Below are positions 1 to 8,938 of a DNA stretch of 64,000 nt, piece by piece. Position 1 is the first letter of the stretch. Every line of letters begins with the position of its first letter. The stretch covers positions 62,001-126,000 of the forward strand of contig NZ_JAGQCE010000006.1 in the NCBI RefSeq assembly GCF_024345995.1. Reading direction: 5' to 3'. Source of the stretch: Synechococcus sp. Cruz-7E5. Its GTDB lineage: Bacteria; Cyanobacteriota; Cyanobacteriia; PCC-6307; Cyanobiaceae. The notes under the pieces were generated by a model. That model saw only the letters and a list, made by a program, of their open reading frames with translations. It did no database searches and was not told the DNA's origin. The position numbers were made by a program, and so were the translations under genes.

Positions 1-1431
1 GGCACGGTCCTCCGCCTGCTCGGTGTCGCCCGGGGTCCAGGGCCTCTCCAGCAGGACCACGTGGCTGGCACGGTGCAGGGTGAAGCCGAGGCCCGCCACC
101 GCAAAGGTGGCCACCAGCAGGGGCACCCGGCCCGCCTGGAAGGACTCCACCTGGCGCTGCCGCTGCGGCGGCCTTAGCCGGCCTGTGAGCACGGCACCAC
201 CCAGGTTCGCGGCCAGCCGCTCGGCAGGGGCCACGAAAGCCGTGAACACCACCACCGCCGCGCCGCCTGCAAGCAGCTCCGTCACCAGAGCCTGGGCTGC
301 CGGCAGTTTGTATGCAGCTCCGATCTGCCTGAGGGCCGTGAGCATCGCCAGGGATTCCGCATCGCGGCGCACCTCGCCGCGGGCGGCCCGCAGGCGGTAG
401 TGCTCCACACGCTGCTGCAATTCATGCTCGAACCCCTGGGCCTGGCTGGGATCGAGTGTCACGGGGCAGATCAGGCGGCGCTTTGGGGGGAGGTCGAGGC
501 AATCCTGCTTGCGCCTGTGCAGCACCAGTGGCTGAATCAGACGGTGCAGATCCTCCAGGCGTTCAGCGCCGTTGGCCTGCCAGTGGCGGCGCCCGCCGCT
601 TTCGCGCCAATGGCCCTGGCAGTAGGTCTGCTCAAAGCTGAGCTGATCCCGCCCGAGGGGGTGATCGATCGCCGCCAGCAGGGGGAACAGCTGCGATGGG
701 CGGCCGTTCTTCATCGGGGTGCCGCTCAGAAGCCAGATCGCCCGCAGGCGCGGATGACGGGCCAGGCGCAGCAGCGCCCGGGTGCGCAATGCCCCCAGAT
801 TCTGCGCGAAGTGGGCCTCATCCACGATCAGGACGGTGCCGGCGGGGGGCAGCTCCACTGGCAGCAGCGCCCAGCTGAACAGCTCCACGGCCAGTTCCAG
901 GGCCAGGGACTCCTGCCGCCAGAGATCGTGAAGACCCACCGGGGCCACCACGGCAATGCGGCAGTCGGCGCAGCGAGACAGGGACCGTGCCGCCACCAGA
1001 GCTGTGAGGGTCTTGCCGAGACCCATCGCATGGGCCAGCACCGCCCCACGGCGAGCAAGCAGCCAGCGAGCCGCCGTACGTTGGTGGCCGAAAAGCTGCC
1101 GCCCATCCGGCAAGGGATCATCCAGCTGGGCCGCGGCCACCAGCTGACGGTGCGGCGGCAGGGGGGGCAGGGGCTGGCGCAGCCAGGCCATCCACTGGGC
1201 CAGGTCGGGCTCGATCGCGAAGCGACCCGCCAGCAGTGCCTCCAGCTGACCTGCTGCCTCCAGCGGAAACTCCCAGCCAGGGCGCTGGGGCCGCCAGCGG
1301 CCCGCCGGCCTGATCCTGCGCAGCTGAGCCTGAGTGACCGGATCAAACGGCGAAATCACCTCGATCAGGCCGCAGGATCCAAGCCGCAGCTGGCAGCGTG
1401 ACGGCGTCCCTCGCGTGGCTCCCAGGGACAC
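1..1431 (-). CDS. SNF2/DEAD-like helicase, C-terminus cut by window edge
   Basis: A superfamily 2 ATPase/helicase of the SNF2 type, probably remodelling DNA or protein-DNA complexes. The reverse-strand frame stays open for about 477 codons to the window edge. It shows Walker A GLGKT near residue 137, the Walker B box VDEAH near 202, and motif III SGTP near 235. A helicase C-terminal domain follows with VLTGRL and LLVATFAVAGLGF, and the sequence stops inside motif VI (EQAEDRA), where the family usually continues HRIGQ. Only the last part of the protein is missing. The start is uncertain: an in-frame TGA lies just upstream, so the GTG at 1431 is the first possible start, and a later GTG (GTGATTTCG) is an alternative. 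Family is clear, biological role is not. Confidence 0.8.
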   Translation of the reverse strand, partial: MSLGATRGTPSRCQLRLGSCGLIEVISPFDPVTQAQLRRIRPAGRWRPQRPGWEFPLEAAGQLEALLAGRFAIEPDLAQWMAWLRQPLPPLPPHRQLVAAAQLDDPLPDGRQLFGHQRTAARWLLARRGAVLAHAMGLGKTLTALVAARSLSRCADCRIAVVAPVGLHDLWRQESLALELAVELFSWALLPVELPPAGTVLIVDEAHFAQNLGALRTRALLRLARHPRLRAIWLLSGTPMKNGRPSQLFPLLAAIDHPLGRDQLSFEQTYCQGHWRESGGRRHWQANGAERLEDLHRLIQPLVLHRRKQDCLDLPPKRRLICPVTLDPSQAQGFEHELQQRVEHYRLRAARGEVRRDAESLAMLTALRQIGAAYKLPAAQALVTELLAGGAAVVVFTAFVAPAERLAANLGGAVLTGRLRPPQRQRQVESFQAGRVPLLVATFAVAGLGFTLHRASHVVLLERPWTPGDTEQAEDRA

Positions 1432-1563
1432 CGCCGCGCTTCATGGATGCGAAGTCTAGTCAGACTGCCACCGTGAACCAGCCTTGGCGATCAGCTTGGG
1501 GAATTGAAGTCGTCGACACATTGACAGAACAGAAGCCATGGGCAAACTGTCCGCAACCGAGGC

Positions 1564-1980
1564 ATGGGAATGCAGGTCAGGGATGCGGTCTTCCTTGAGG
1601 ATCTCTGCCCCAAGTTGCGTGTAAGGCGCTGGAGACAATCCCTGCACAAACAGACCCAACATCGCTGTATTTACTGCGGCAGTCGTTCCGAATCGATTGA
1701 TCATCTGCTGCCACGCTGCCGCGGCGGTCTGAGCGTGACCGAAAACTGCGTTCCCGCCTGCCTGGCCTGCAACGGCCACAAAAGCGACGCCGATGCCTTC
1801 GACTGGTACCGGCGTCAGCGCTTTTACGACCCACGCCGGGCAATGGCGATCCGGGCCTGGATGGATGGTGACCTGCGTCTGGCCGTACGCCTGCTGCAGT
1901 GGGCCACTCCCGAACCAGCGGCAGCAATCCAGGGCTCGGTCCTGCCCCAGGGCCCGACCATGACCCTGCAGGCTGCCTGA
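1564..1980 (+). CDS. HNH endonuclease family protein
   Basis: A 138-residue HNH nuclease. The zinc-binding pair CIYC is at residues 35-38, the catalytic region SIDHLLPRCRGG (D46, H47) follows, and the second CxxC (CLAC, 66-69) leads into NGHK with the third H/N position. This is the compact McrA-like/RRXRR-free HNH fold common as a stand-alone gene in cyanobacteria. The ATG at 1564 is followed two codons later by another ATG, so the start is uncertain by two residues. No methylase or restriction partner is adjacent. It is divergent from the helicase gene with about 130 bp between. Such solitary HNH proteins are conserved core genes in picocyanobacteria, so a housekeeping role is as likely as defence. 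Confidence 0.8.
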   Translation: MGMQVRDAVFLEDLCPKLRVRRWRQSLHKQTQHRCIYCGSRSESIDHLLPRCRGGLSVTENCVPACLACNGHKSDADAFDWYRRQRFYDPRRAMAIRAWMDGDLRLAVRLLQWATPEPAAAIQGSVLPQGPTMTLQAA

Positions 1981-2005
1981 AGCCAAGAGGCAGTCCATAA
2001 CCCCA

Positions 2006-2224
2006 TCACCAGACTCGGCAGGCCGCAGGTCCGTTGTGGCGTTCGCAGATTGCTCCGAGTTGATCGGGCTGCTCAGGCGCCACCAAGGCGGCCGTGAGCA
2101 CCAGGCCCACCAACAACAGCGGAAGAGCAGCAACGGCATGGGGGGAGCTCCAGGGGCGTGCCCGGCCGGGACGAACCAGGCTCGCGGGGAGGAGACGGGG
2201 TGTAGAGAAGCAGGAGGCGGCCAT
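2006..2224 (-). CDS. Small single-pass membrane protein, hypothetical
   Basis: A 72-residue reading frame with an Arg/Pro-rich N-terminus, one hydrophobic segment (about residues 31-49) and a short exported-looking tail containing two cysteines (60 and 69) and ending CRVW. The start chosen is the ATG at 2224; a TTG four codons upstream is also in frame. Hydrophobic segment plus Cys-containing C-terminus is a pattern I associate with a small conserved picocyanobacterial protein, but I do not know a function. It is divergent from the epimerase-like gene, with only about 32 bp between the starts. The two cysteines could form a disulfide on the outside of the membrane (inference). Confidence 0.55.
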   Translation of the reverse strand: MAASCFSTPRLLPASLVRPGRARPWSSPHAVAALPLLLVGLVLTAALVAPEQPDQLGAICERHNGPAACRVW

Positions 2225-2256
2225 CCAGGGAATCAAGCAGTGATACAGGTGTACTC

Positions 2257-3177
2257 ATGGTGAGTGTCGTTGTCAACCGCAGCCCGTGGAGCGGGGCCTC
2301 CGGCCGGATGCTGGTGCTTGGTGGCGGCTACAGCGGCAAGAACTTCGCCGTGGCCGTGGCCGCCACCGGCATGCCGGTGCTGATCAGCCACCGTCCCGGT
2401 GGCGCTCCCGTGGTCGGGGAAGGAATCAACCCAGTGGCCTTCACCAGCGAGCTCAGGCCGGGACTCGAGCTCACCGCCCTGGAGGACGTGACCCATGTGC
2501 TGGTCACCATTCCCCCCGCCCGTGACGGCAGGGATCCTGTGCTGGAGAGCCTGGGCGCCATCCTGGCCGACCTGCCGCTGCAATGGCTGGGCTACCTCTC
2601 CACCTCCGGGGTCTATGGCGATCGCGACGGCGCCTGGGTCCAGGAAAGCGACACCCCCGCACCGGGACTGCCCCGCAGCCGGGCACGGCTGGCCTGCGAA
2701 CTGGCGTGGCAGGCCACTGGCCTGCCCCTGCAGGTGTTCCGCCTGCCGGCGATCTATGGACCCGGCCGCTGCCCGTTCAAGGGCCTACGCAGCGGCAGCA
2801 GTCGCCTGATCCACAAACCCGCCCAGGTGTTCAGCCGCATCCACGTCGATGACATCACTGGAGCCCTGCTGCACAACCTCGCCCTGCCGTCTGCCCAGCG
2901 GCCGGCAGTGCTCAATCTGGCGGACGACAGACCCTGCCCATCCAGTGAAACCCTGGGCTACGCCGCCCACCTGCTGAACTGCAAATTGCCCGAGGTGGAA
3001 CCCTATGGGCGGATCCAGGAGAGCCTCAGTCCAATGGCCCGCAGCTTCTGGAGCGAGAACCGGCGCACCAGCAACCGGCGCCTGTGCGTCGAGCTCGGCT
3101 ACCAGTTGCGCTACCCCAGCTACCGGGAAGGGTTCAGGGCCTGCCTGCTGGAGGAAGAACGCCGGGCTGGAGGCTGA
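2257..3177 (+). CDS. NAD(P)-binding SDR/epimerase-like protein
   Basis: A 306-residue Rossmann-fold protein of the atypical or extended short-chain dehydrogenase type (YeeZ-like). The nucleotide-binding glycine motif GGGYSGKN is at residues 22-29. A central YLSTSGVYGD segment matches the Ser-Thr-Ser...Tyr active-site region of epimerases, but the usual YxxxK lysine is not obvious. Later come RLPAIYGPGR and a VDDI motif typical of the family. The annotated ATG gives 17 extra residues before the fold; the internal ATG at 2308 places the start right at the beta strand (MLVLGGGY) and may be the true one. Substrate is unknown; sugar-nucleotide epimerase or dehydratase is only a family-level guess. 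Confidence 0.75.
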   Translation: MVSVVVNRSPWSGASGRMLVLGGGYSGKNFAVAVAATGMPVLISHRPGGAPVVGEGINPVAFTSELRPGLELTALEDVTHVLVTIPPARDGRDPVLESLGAILADLPLQWLGYLSTSGVYGDRDGAWVQESDTPAPGLPRSRARLACELAWQATGLPLQVFRLPAIYGPGRCPFKGLRSGSSRLIHKPAQVFSRIHVDDITGALLHNLALPSAQRPAVLNLADDRPCPSSETLGYAAHLLNCKLPEVEPYGRIQESLSPMARSFWSENRRTSNRRLCVELGYQLRYPSYREGFRACLLEEERRAGG

Positions 3178-3210
3178 CACCAAGGGCCCGGGCAGCTGCC
3201 GCCAGCGGGC

Positions 3211-3390
3211 TCAGCGGGGGGCTGGCTCCCCCTGCTCCGGGCACACCGGAGTCGCCAGCGGTTGAAGATTGGTGAGGCTGGGAATGTTCAGATCAGCGTT
3301 CAAACGGCACCAGTCGATCACCACCCATTTCTTCTGCAACCCGTGAGCCAGGCCCAGCACCAGTCCCCCCAGCAGCAACCAGCGGATCAT
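3211..3390 (-). CDS. Small N-terminally anchored membrane protein, hypothetical
   Basis: A 59-residue frame beginning MIRWLLLGGLVLG. A single hydrophobic helix (residues 3-15) is followed by a soluble tail with WVVIDWCRLN and NIPSLTNL. A longer frame opens upstream inside pdxA, but the ATG at 3390 gives a sensible membrane-anchor start. That ATG shares its bases with the pdxA ATG on the other strand (CATG at 3388-3391), so the two genes are divergent and overlap by two bases. No recognised domain. The arrangement and composition look genuine, but without homologues at hand this remains a hypothetical protein. Confidence 0.5.
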   Translation of the reverse strand: MIRWLLLGGLVLGLAHGLQKKWVVIDWCRLNADLNIPSLTNLQPLATPVCPEQGEPAPR

Positions 3391-4411
3391 GACTCTCCAA
3401 GCCACCGGCAAGAACGCTAAGCAAGGCGTGATCGCCGTGGCCATGGGTGATCCCGCCGGCATCGGCGCTGAGGTGACCCTCAAGTCCCTGGCGGCCCTGA
3501 AGGCGAAGGGCGCAGCTGTGGATGTGGTGCTGGTGGGCTGCCGCCGCTGGCTGGAGCAGACCTACATGGACCTGCGCGACCGCAGCGGGACGCCGCTGGC
3601 GGATCCAGCTGGCTTCCCCATCCATGATCTGCCCCTGCAGGCGAGGATCGACCCGGGCCAGGGGACCGCGGCCAGTGGTGACGCCAGCTTCGCCTGGTTG
3701 AGTGCGGCTGCGGATCTGGTGCTCAGCGGCCAGGCCCTGGCTCTGACCACGGCACCCATCGCCAAACATGCCTGGCACGCCGCCGGTCATCGCTACCCGG
3801 GTCAGACCGAGCGGCTGGCGGAACTCTGCGGGCGGGAGCAGGCCTCGATGCTGTTCACCGCCCGCTCACCAGGCGGCACCTGGCGGCTGAACACGTTGCT
3901 GGCCACCACCCACATCCCCCTGGCCCGGGTTCCCCTGGCCCTCAACCCCGCCCTTGTGGAGCATCAACTGGATGTGCTTCTGGCGTTCTGCCAGCGCTTT
4001 GTCGCCCATCCCAGCCTGACGGTGGCCGGTCTGAATCCCCATGCCGGCGAAGGCGGCCAGTTGGGGAAGGAGGAGCAGGACTGGCTGATTCCCCTGCTGG
4101 AGAGCTGGCGGCAGCGACACCCCAAGGTGACCTTGAGGGGGCCGCTGCCGCCTGACAGCTGCTGGCTGGGGGCAGCGGCTGCCTGGCGAGGCGAAGGGCA
4201 GGGAGCCGACGGTTACCTGGCGCTGTATCACGATCAGGGCCTGATCCCGGTCAAGCTGCTTGCCTTTGATGCGGCCGTGAACACCACCCTGGGGCTGCCC
4301 TTCCTGCGCACCTCTCCGGATCACGGCACCGGCTTCGACATTGCCGGTTCAGGCCTGGCCCGAGCCGACAGCATGGTGGCGGCCCTGGAAACGGCCTGGG
4401 AGCTGGCCTGA
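3389..4411 (+). CDS. pdxA: 4-hydroxythreonine-4-phosphate dehydrogenase PdxA
   Basis: Oxidises 4-phosphohydroxy-L-threonine with NAD in the DXP-dependent pyridoxal phosphate pathway (cytoplasm). The 340-residue protein carries the family hallmarks: GDPAGIGAEVTLK near the N-terminus, GHRYPGQTE with the first metal-binding His, GLNPHAGEGG with the second, and YHDQGLIPVK with the third. It ends with the characteristic TSPDHGTGFDIAG region. Length is normal (about 330). The ATG at 3389 is taken as start; it leaves about 10 residues before the first strand, and an internal GTG at the VIAVAMGD segment is an alternative. It converges with accB and seems to be a single transcription unit. Confidence 0.95.
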   Translation: MTLQATGKNAKQGVIAVAMGDPAGIGAEVTLKSLAALKAKGAAVDVVLVGCRRWLEQTYMDLRDRSGTPLADPAGFPIHDLPLQARIDPGQGTAASGDASFAWLSAAADLVLSGQALALTTAPIAKHAWHAAGHRYPGQTERLAELCGREQASMLFTARSPGGTWRLNTLLATTHIPLARVPLALNPALVEHQLDVLLAFCQRFVAHPSLTVAGLNPHAGEGGQLGKEEQDWLIPLLESWRQRHPKVTLRGPLPPDSCWLGAAAAWRGEGQGADGYLALYHDQGLIPVKLLAFDAAVNTTLGLPFLRTSPDHGTGFDIAGSGLARADSMVAALETAWELA

Positions 4412-4450
4412 GCCGAGACACTGTCGGAGAAAACTCATGGCCGGGGGACT

Positions 4451-4939
4451 TCAGGCGGGCTTGACCCGCAGCAGCACCTGGCCGAACTCCACCGGTGTGC
4501 CGTTCTCCACCAGAATCTCCACGAGTTCACCGCTGACTTCGGCCTCCAGCTCGTTCATGAGCTTCATGGCCTCGAGGATGCAAACAGGCTGTCCAACACT
4601 GATGCGGCTGCCGATTTCCACGAAGGGGGGATCGGCAGGCGAGGGGGAGCGATAGAAGGTGCCAACCATCGGGGCGGTGATGTCGACCAGATCGGCCCGG
4701 AGCGCCGATGGGGCCGGCGGCGGGCTGGATGGAGCCGTGACACCGGCTGAACCCGGCGCCGGAGCAGCTGGCACCACCATGGGGGGTGGCGGAGGCAGCT
4801 GAGCTGGGGCAGCCACCGGGGCCGGCAGGTTGCGGCGCACCTCCAGGCGGAAGTCGTCACCCTCGAGCTTCAGCTCCTGGATGTCGCTCTGCTCCAGGAA
4901 GATGAGGAGTTGATGCAGTTGGTCGTTGTCGAGCTGCAT
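4451..4939 (-). CDS. accB: Biotin carboxyl carrier protein of acetyl-CoA carboxylase
   Basis: Carries the biotin cofactor between the biotin carboxylase and carboxyltransferase halves of acetyl-CoA carboxylase, the first step of fatty acid synthesis. The 162-residue protein has the usual layout: an N-terminal helix, a flexible Pro/Ala-rich linker (about 40-80), and the biotinyl domain with [13 protein letters not shown] and the biotinylation site EAMKLMNE, the target lysine being K126. It starts five bases after the efp stop codon on the same strand, so efp-accB is an operon, an arrangement common in cyanobacteria. Confidence 0.96.
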   Translation of the reverse strand: MQLDNDQLHQLLIFLEQSDIQELKLEGDDFRLEVRRNLPAPVAAPAQLPPPPPMVVPAAPAPGSAGVTAPSSPPPAPSALRADLVDITAPMVGTFYRSPSPADPPFVEIGSRISVGQPVCILEAMKLMNELEAEVSGELVEILVENGTPVEFGQVLLRVKPA

Positions 4940-4944
4940 GGCAA

Positions 4945-5505
4945 TCAGGACTCTCGCCCGAGATACGTGTCGTTACGCGTGTCGATCTTGATCTTCTCGC
5001 CGATGGTGATGAACAGGGGCACCATCACCTGGGCACCGGTCTCGACGATGGCGGGCTTGGTCCCCCCGGTGGCAGTGTCACCCTTGACGCCAGGATCGGT
5101 CTGGGTGACCTCGAGCACCACAGAGTTGGGCAGCTCCACTTCAAGGGGGGAGCCGTTCCAGGACACCACATTCACCTCCATGCCCTCCTTCAGGTATTTG
5201 CGCCCATCACCGATCTGCTTAGCGGTGAGGCGGGTCTCCTCGTAAGAGGCCATATCCATGAAGACGTACTCCTCGGCCTCCATGTAGGTGTGTTGCAAGG
5301 TTGATTTCTCGAGCTGGGCCTGGGCAACGGTTTCGCCGGCGCGGAAGGTCTTCTCGACCACGTTGCCGCTCTGCACGGCCTTGAGCTTGGTGCGCACGAA
5401 AGCAGAACCCTTGCCGGGCTTGACGTGCAGGAACTCGACGACCCTCCAGACCTGTCCATCGAGCTCGATGGTGGTGCCAGTTCGGAAGTCGTTGCTCGAG
5501 ATCAT
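4945..5505 (-). CDS. efp: Translation elongation factor P
   Basis: Relieves ribosome stalling at polyproline stretches. The 186-residue protein begins [10 protein letters not shown] and has the domain I loop KPGKGSAF, where Lys32 is the position modified in families that have a modifying enzyme. Three beta-barrel domains and the C-terminal [14 protein letters not shown] are typical. The open frame extends 44 codons upstream, but that part has no EF-P similarity and the ATG at 5505 gives the standard N-terminus. It is divergent from the cyclophilin gene (start 5636), with a 130-bp intergenic region that should hold both promoters. Confidence 0.96.
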   Translation of the reverse strand: MISSNDFRTGTTIELDGQVWRVVEFLHVKPGKGSAFVRTKLKAVQSGNVVEKTFRAGETVAQAQLEKSTLQHTYMEAEEYVFMDMASYEETRLTAKQIGDGRKYLKEGMEVNVVSWNGSPLEVELPNSVVLEVTQTDPGVKGDTATGGTKPAIVETGAQVMVPLFITIGEKIKIDTRNDTYLGRES

Positions 5506-5635
5506 TCCGGCGAAACGGGTGAGCGGGATTGTACGGCTGGCCGTTGAACCCCCCTTTGGGACTGGATCTGGGGCCCATCGAGCTGTGCCAAAGTCCGAGG
5601 TACGGCAGAACGTCCGGAGATCGGCAGGGACAGCC

Positions 5636-6778
5636 ATGAACAGGAGTTCGCAACAATCTCAGACCCCCCGGCCGGAGCAGCAGCCGACCGAGCAGCGTCG
5701 GAGCCCTTGGCGGGTCATCACGCTTCTGCTGATGGCGCTGGTGCTCGCCTGCGGCACCAGCTTTGGCCGAATCAGCCCGGCGGCGGCGGCCCTGCCTCCG
5801 GGGAACGCTGTCACCGATCCAGCCGCCCTGCTGCGCAACGCCTTGCCGATCGAGCAGCCGGATCTGCAGAAGCTGCAACATCGCCTCGAAGACAGCAGCG
5901 ACGACCTGCGTGCCAAGCGCTGGAACGCCCTCACCGGCAATGCCCGCAAAACCCAGGCGCAGCTCAGCAGCCGTCGCTCCGCCCTGCTGGCAGCCTTCCA
6001 GCCAGAGCAGCGCGAGCAGGCCACGGCCCTGCTGGCCAACCTTGAGTCTGAATTGCAGGCCGTGGCCGAGGCCGCCGAGCGACAGGACCGCGAGGCCTTC
6101 CTGACCGCTCGCCGCAGGGCCCTGAGCACCATCGGTACAGCGGAAGCCCTGCTGGTGGGGCCGTTCCCCTTCGAGATTCCGGAACAGTTCTCCGACCTGC
6201 CAAGGCTGCTGGGTCGCGCCACTGTGAAGCTCACCACCACAAAAGGTGACCTGACCGCCGTGGTGGATGGCTACAACGCCCCACTGACAGCCGGAGCCTT
6301 CGTCGACCTGGTGCAGCGGGGCTTCTACGACGACCTGCCCTTCATCCGCGCCGAGGACTTCTACGTCCTGCAGACCGGCGACCCGAAAGGATCCGCCAGC
6401 GGCTATGTGGACGCCTCCGGCAAGGAAAGGAAGGTGCCACTGGAGATCATGGTGCCGGGTCAGACCAAGCCCTTCTACAACCAGACCTTTGAGGACCTGG
6501 GCCTGTTCAAGGCCACACCTGTGCTGCCGTTCGCCACCAAGGGAACCCTGGGCTGGGCCCACTCAGATACAGCCCTCGACGATGGCTCTTCCCAGTTCTT
6601 CCTCTTCCTGTTCGAAGCGGAACTCACCCCGGCGGGCCTCAACCTGATCGACGGCCGCTACGCCGCCTTTGGCTACGTGGTTGAAGGCTTCGATGTCCTC
6701 GAGGAGCTCACTGCCGACGACGGCATCGTCAAGGCGACCGTGGTGGATGGGGCTGGCAACCTGCGGCCCCATGGCTGA
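5636..6778 (+). CDS. Lumenal peptidyl-prolyl isomerase (TLP40/CYP38-like)
   Basis: A cyclophilin-type peptidyl-prolyl cis-trans isomerase, probably in the thylakoid lumen or periplasm. The 380-residue protein has a basic start, a hydrophobic signal sequence (residues 25-45, ending near ISPAAAA), an alpha-helical N-terminal domain (about 60-190) as in plant CYP38/TLP40, and a C-terminal cyclophilin domain ([18 protein letters not shown], then [28 protein letters not shown]). The usual catalytic FHR reads PFIR, as in the TLP40 group, so strong isomerase activity is doubtful. In plants this family helps assemble photosystem II. The ATG at 5636 was preferred because upstream codons in the frame are antisense to efp. 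The gene overlaps thiL by eight bases. Confidence 0.88.
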   Translation: MNRSSQQSQTPRPEQQPTEQRRSPWRVITLLLMALVLACGTSFGRISPAAAALPPGNAVTDPAALLRNALPIEQPDLQKLQHRLEDSSDDLRAKRWNALTGNARKTQAQLSSRRSALLAAFQPEQREQATALLANLESELQAVAEAAERQDREAFLTARRRALSTIGTAEALLVGPFPFEIPEQFSDLPRLLGRATVKLTTTKGDLTAVVDGYNAPLTAGAFVDLVQRGFYDDLPFIRAEDFYVLQTGDPKGSASGYVDASGKERKVPLEIMVPGQTKPFYNQTFEDLGLFKATPVLPFATKGTLGWAHSDTALDDGSSQFFLFLFEAELTPAGLNLIDGRYAAFGYVVEGFDVLEELTADDGIVKATVVDGAGNLRPHG

Positions 6779-7793
6779 GGGCGTCAGCAACGCGCCCACA
6801 CTCGCTGATCTGGGGGAATGGGAGCTGATCAGGCGGTTGGGAGCCTTCGCTCCTCCCGGTCAGTTCGCCGATGATGCTGCCCTGCTGTATGGCCGTTCGG
6901 AGCGGGCACTGGTGGTGAACACCGACGTCCTGGTCGAGGGAATCCATTTCAGTGACACCACCATGGCCGCAGAAGATGTGGGTTGGCGGGCAGCGGCGGC
7001 CAACCTCTCGGACCTCGCTGCCATGGGCTGCCGGGAAGTGCTGGGGCTGACGGTGGCCCTGGTGGCGCCGGCTGCCACCCCCTGGGCGTGGGTGGAGGGG
7101 GTTTACCAGGGGCTGAGCACTGCGTTGAGGTGTTATGGCGGCACGCTGCTGGGGGGGGATTGCAGTGGCGGTGGCCAGCGCCTGCTGGCCGTCACGGCCC
7201 TGGGACGGCTCGGAGCGGACGGACCGATCCGCCGCCTCGATGGACGCCCCGGTGATGCCCTGCTGAGTACGGGACCCCATGGGCTCAGCCGCCTGGGCCT
7301 CGCGGCGCTGCTGCAGGAGGTCCCGTCTCCGGCCGCTCCCAACTGGCACCAGGCCGCTCCGGCCCTGCTGGAGCGAAGCGTTCAGGCCCACCGCAGGCCG
7401 CGACCCCGGCTGGATGCGGTGGCAGCACTGGCCTCATGCCGGCCAGTGGGCTGCCCCTGGCGAGTGGCAGGCACCGACAGCAGCGATGGACTGGCGGCAG
7501 CGCTGAAGGTGCTGACCCAGGGGAGCGACTGCGACGCTCTTCTGGGGCGGCGGGACCTTCCGCTCGACCCCGAGATGGTGGCCCTGGCCAGGGCCGAATC
7601 CTGGTGCCTGAACGGGGGTGAAGACTTTGAACTGGTGTTGGCACTCAATCCCGCCTGGGCCCGTCAGCTGATCCAGGCCCTGCCCGGGGCCCGCCGGATC
7701 GGATCACTGGCCACGGGCTCTGGGATTCTGCGCTGGGCCGACGACGGTTCACCCCTGGCTGATGCCAGTGGAGGCTTCACACATTTTCACTGA
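6771..7793 (+). CDS. thiL: Thiamine-monophosphate kinase ThiL
   Basis: Phosphorylates thiamine monophosphate to the active cofactor thiamine diphosphate using ATP. The 340-residue protein has the family features: DDAALLYG near the N-terminus, VNTDVLVEGIHFS (metal/ATP aspartates), AANLSDLAAMG, LLGGDCSGG, GTDSSDGLAAAL and a C-terminal NGGEDFELV. The start at 6771 overlaps the end of the cyclophilin gene (stop at 6776-6778), indicating translational coupling. Length is slightly above the usual 320-330. Confidence 0.94.
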   Translation: MAEGVSNAPTLADLGEWELIRRLGAFAPPGQFADDAALLYGRSERALVVNTDVLVEGIHFSDTTMAAEDVGWRAAAANLSDLAAMGCREVLGLTVALVAPAATPWAWVEGVYQGLSTALRCYGGTLLGGDCSGGGQRLLAVTALGRLGADGPIRRLDGRPGDALLSTGPHGLSRLGLAALLQEVPSPAAPNWHQAAPALLERSVQAHRRPRPRLDAVAALASCRPVGCPWRVAGTDSSDGLAAALKVLTQGSDCDALLGRRDLPLDPEMVALARAESWCLNGGEDFELVLALNPAWARQLIQALPGARRIGSLATGSGILRWADDGSPLADASGGFTHFH

Positions 7794-7812
7794 GTACGTT
7801 GCATGAGCCATG

Positions 7813-7840
7813 AAAAAGCCGCCCCCAAAGAGGGACGGCC
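7813..7840 (-). terminator. Rho-independent terminator of gap2
   Basis: Read on the minus strand, an 8-bp GC-rich stem (GCCGTCCC with GGGGCGGC, one G-T wobble) with a six-base loop is followed directly by five Ts. It lies about 30 bases after the gap2 stop codon and so fits an intrinsic terminator for that gene. For thiL, which arrives from the other side, only the hairpin without a T tract is present. Confidence 0.7.
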
Positions 7841-7867
7841 GGTGATGAAGAGCTCAGGGAGCGGAAC

Positions 7868-8890
7868 TCACTTCCAGTTCTGGGCCACCACTTCGGCCAG
7901 ATCAACTACCCGCTGGCTGTAACCCCACTCGTTGTCGTACCAGGAGATCACCTTGACCATGTTGTCCCCCATCACCAGAGTGAGGTCGGAATCAACGATT
8001 GTGGATTCGTCAGTGCCGGCGTGGTCAGAGGAAACCAGAGGCAGATCCGAGTACTTGATGATCCCCTTCATGGCACCTTCGGAAGCTGCCTTAAGCACAG
8101 CATTCACTTCGTCCCGGTTGGTGGGGCGGCCCACTTCCAGCACCATGTCCACAACCGAAACGTTGGGGGTCGGCACACGCATGGCGATGCCGTTGAGCTT
8201 GCCCTTCATCGGCGGATAAACCAGGGCTACGGCCTGGGCGGCGCCCGTGCTGGTGGGCACGATGTTCACCGCCGCTGCTCGGGCCCGGCGCAGGTCGCGG
8301 TGGGAAGCGTCCAGAATTCGTTGGTCGCCGGTGTAACTGTGAGTAGTGGTCATCGTGCCCTTGACGATGCCGAAGGTCTGATCGAGAACCTTCACCAGAG
8401 GCGCCATGCAGTTCGTGGTGCAACTGGCGTTGCTGAGGATGTCGAAATCCTCGTGCCGGTACTGATCAGCGTTCACACCCACCACGAAGGTGCCCACACC
8501 GGCACCCTTGCCGGGGGCGGTGAGGATGACTTTACTGGCGCCTGCTTGAAGGTGCTTGCTGGCGCCCACGTCGTCGTTGAAGACACCAGTGGACTCGATC
8601 ACAAGATCGACACCCCAATCCTTCCAGGGAAGGTTGAGGGGATTGCGGTCAGAGAAGCACTTGATGTGACTGCCATTGACTACAATGGTGTTATCGGTGT
8701 GGCTCACCTCAGCATTGCGGATGCGGCCGAGCATCGAGTCGTACTCAAGTAGATGAGCATTAGTACGCGGATCGGAAGTGTCATTCAGACCGACCACCTC
8801 AATGCCAGTATTTTCGCCACGGCTGAGCCAACAACGCATAAAGTTGCGACCGATCCGGCCGAATCCATTGATCGCAACGCGCAGGGTCAT
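7868..8890 (-). CDS. gap2: Glyceraldehyde-3-phosphate dehydrogenase, Gap2 (Calvin cycle) type
   Basis: Reduces 1,3-bisphosphoglycerate to glyceraldehyde 3-phosphate in the Calvin cycle, accepting NADPH and NADH in the cyanobacterial Gap2 class. The 340-residue protein begins [17 protein letters not shown] (NAD-binding), has the catalytic cysteine in SNASCTTNC and the downstream [11 protein letters not shown] motif, and ends [16 protein letters not shown], typical of photosynthetic GapA/Gap2. The frame is open for 37 more codons upstream, but the ATG at 8890 gives the canonical start. Its expected partner enzymes are elsewhere. It is divergent from murC. Confidence 0.96.
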   Translation of the reverse strand: MTLRVAINGFGRIGRNFMRCWLSRGENTGIEVVGLNDTSDPRTNAHLLEYDSMLGRIRNAEVSHTDNTIVVNGSHIKCFSDRNPLNLPWKDWGVDLVIESTGVFNDDVGASKHLQAGASKVILTAPGKGAGVGTFVVGVNADQYRHEDFDILSNASCTTNCMAPLVKVLDQTFGIVKGTMTTTHSYTGDQRILDASHRDLRRARAAAVNIVPTSTGAAQAVALVYPPMKGKLNGIAMRVPTPNVSVVDMVLEVGRPTNRDEVNAVLKAASEGAMKGIIKYSDLPLVSSDHAGTDESTIVDSDLTLVMGDNMVKVISWYDNEWGYSQRVVDLAEVVAQNWK

Positions 8891-8909
8891 GGCTGGAACG
8901 GGAAACCCG

Positions 8910-8938
8910 TTGACAAGGGGAGTTTGGGAGCAGATCAT
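8910..8938 (+). promoter_or_regulatory. Possible sigma70-type promoter upstream of murC
   Basis: A perfect -35 hexamer TTGACA at 8910-8915 is followed after 17 bases by GATCAT at 8933-8938 (four of six matches to TATAAT). It points towards murC, about 115 bases before its ATG, in the gap2-murC divergent region. Seen by eye only; the -10 is weak, so this is tentative. Confidence 0.35.

Noticed and set aside
400-1401. A 333-codon open frame on the plus strand
   Set aside because: It is antisense to the helicase gene, whose motifs (GLGKT, DEAH, SGTP) are on the minus strand. Composition is Gln/Gly/Arg-rich, typical of a GC-rich shadow frame.
1432-1563. Promoter with TTGACA at 1521-1526 before the HNH gene
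   Set aside because: No -10-like hexamer at a suitable distance, so a single hexamer match was not enough.
5219-6562. A 447-codon minus-strand frame overlapping efp and the cyclophilin gene
   Set aside because: No recognisable domain; it covers the plus-strand cyclophilin and the efp coding region in another frame. Shadow.
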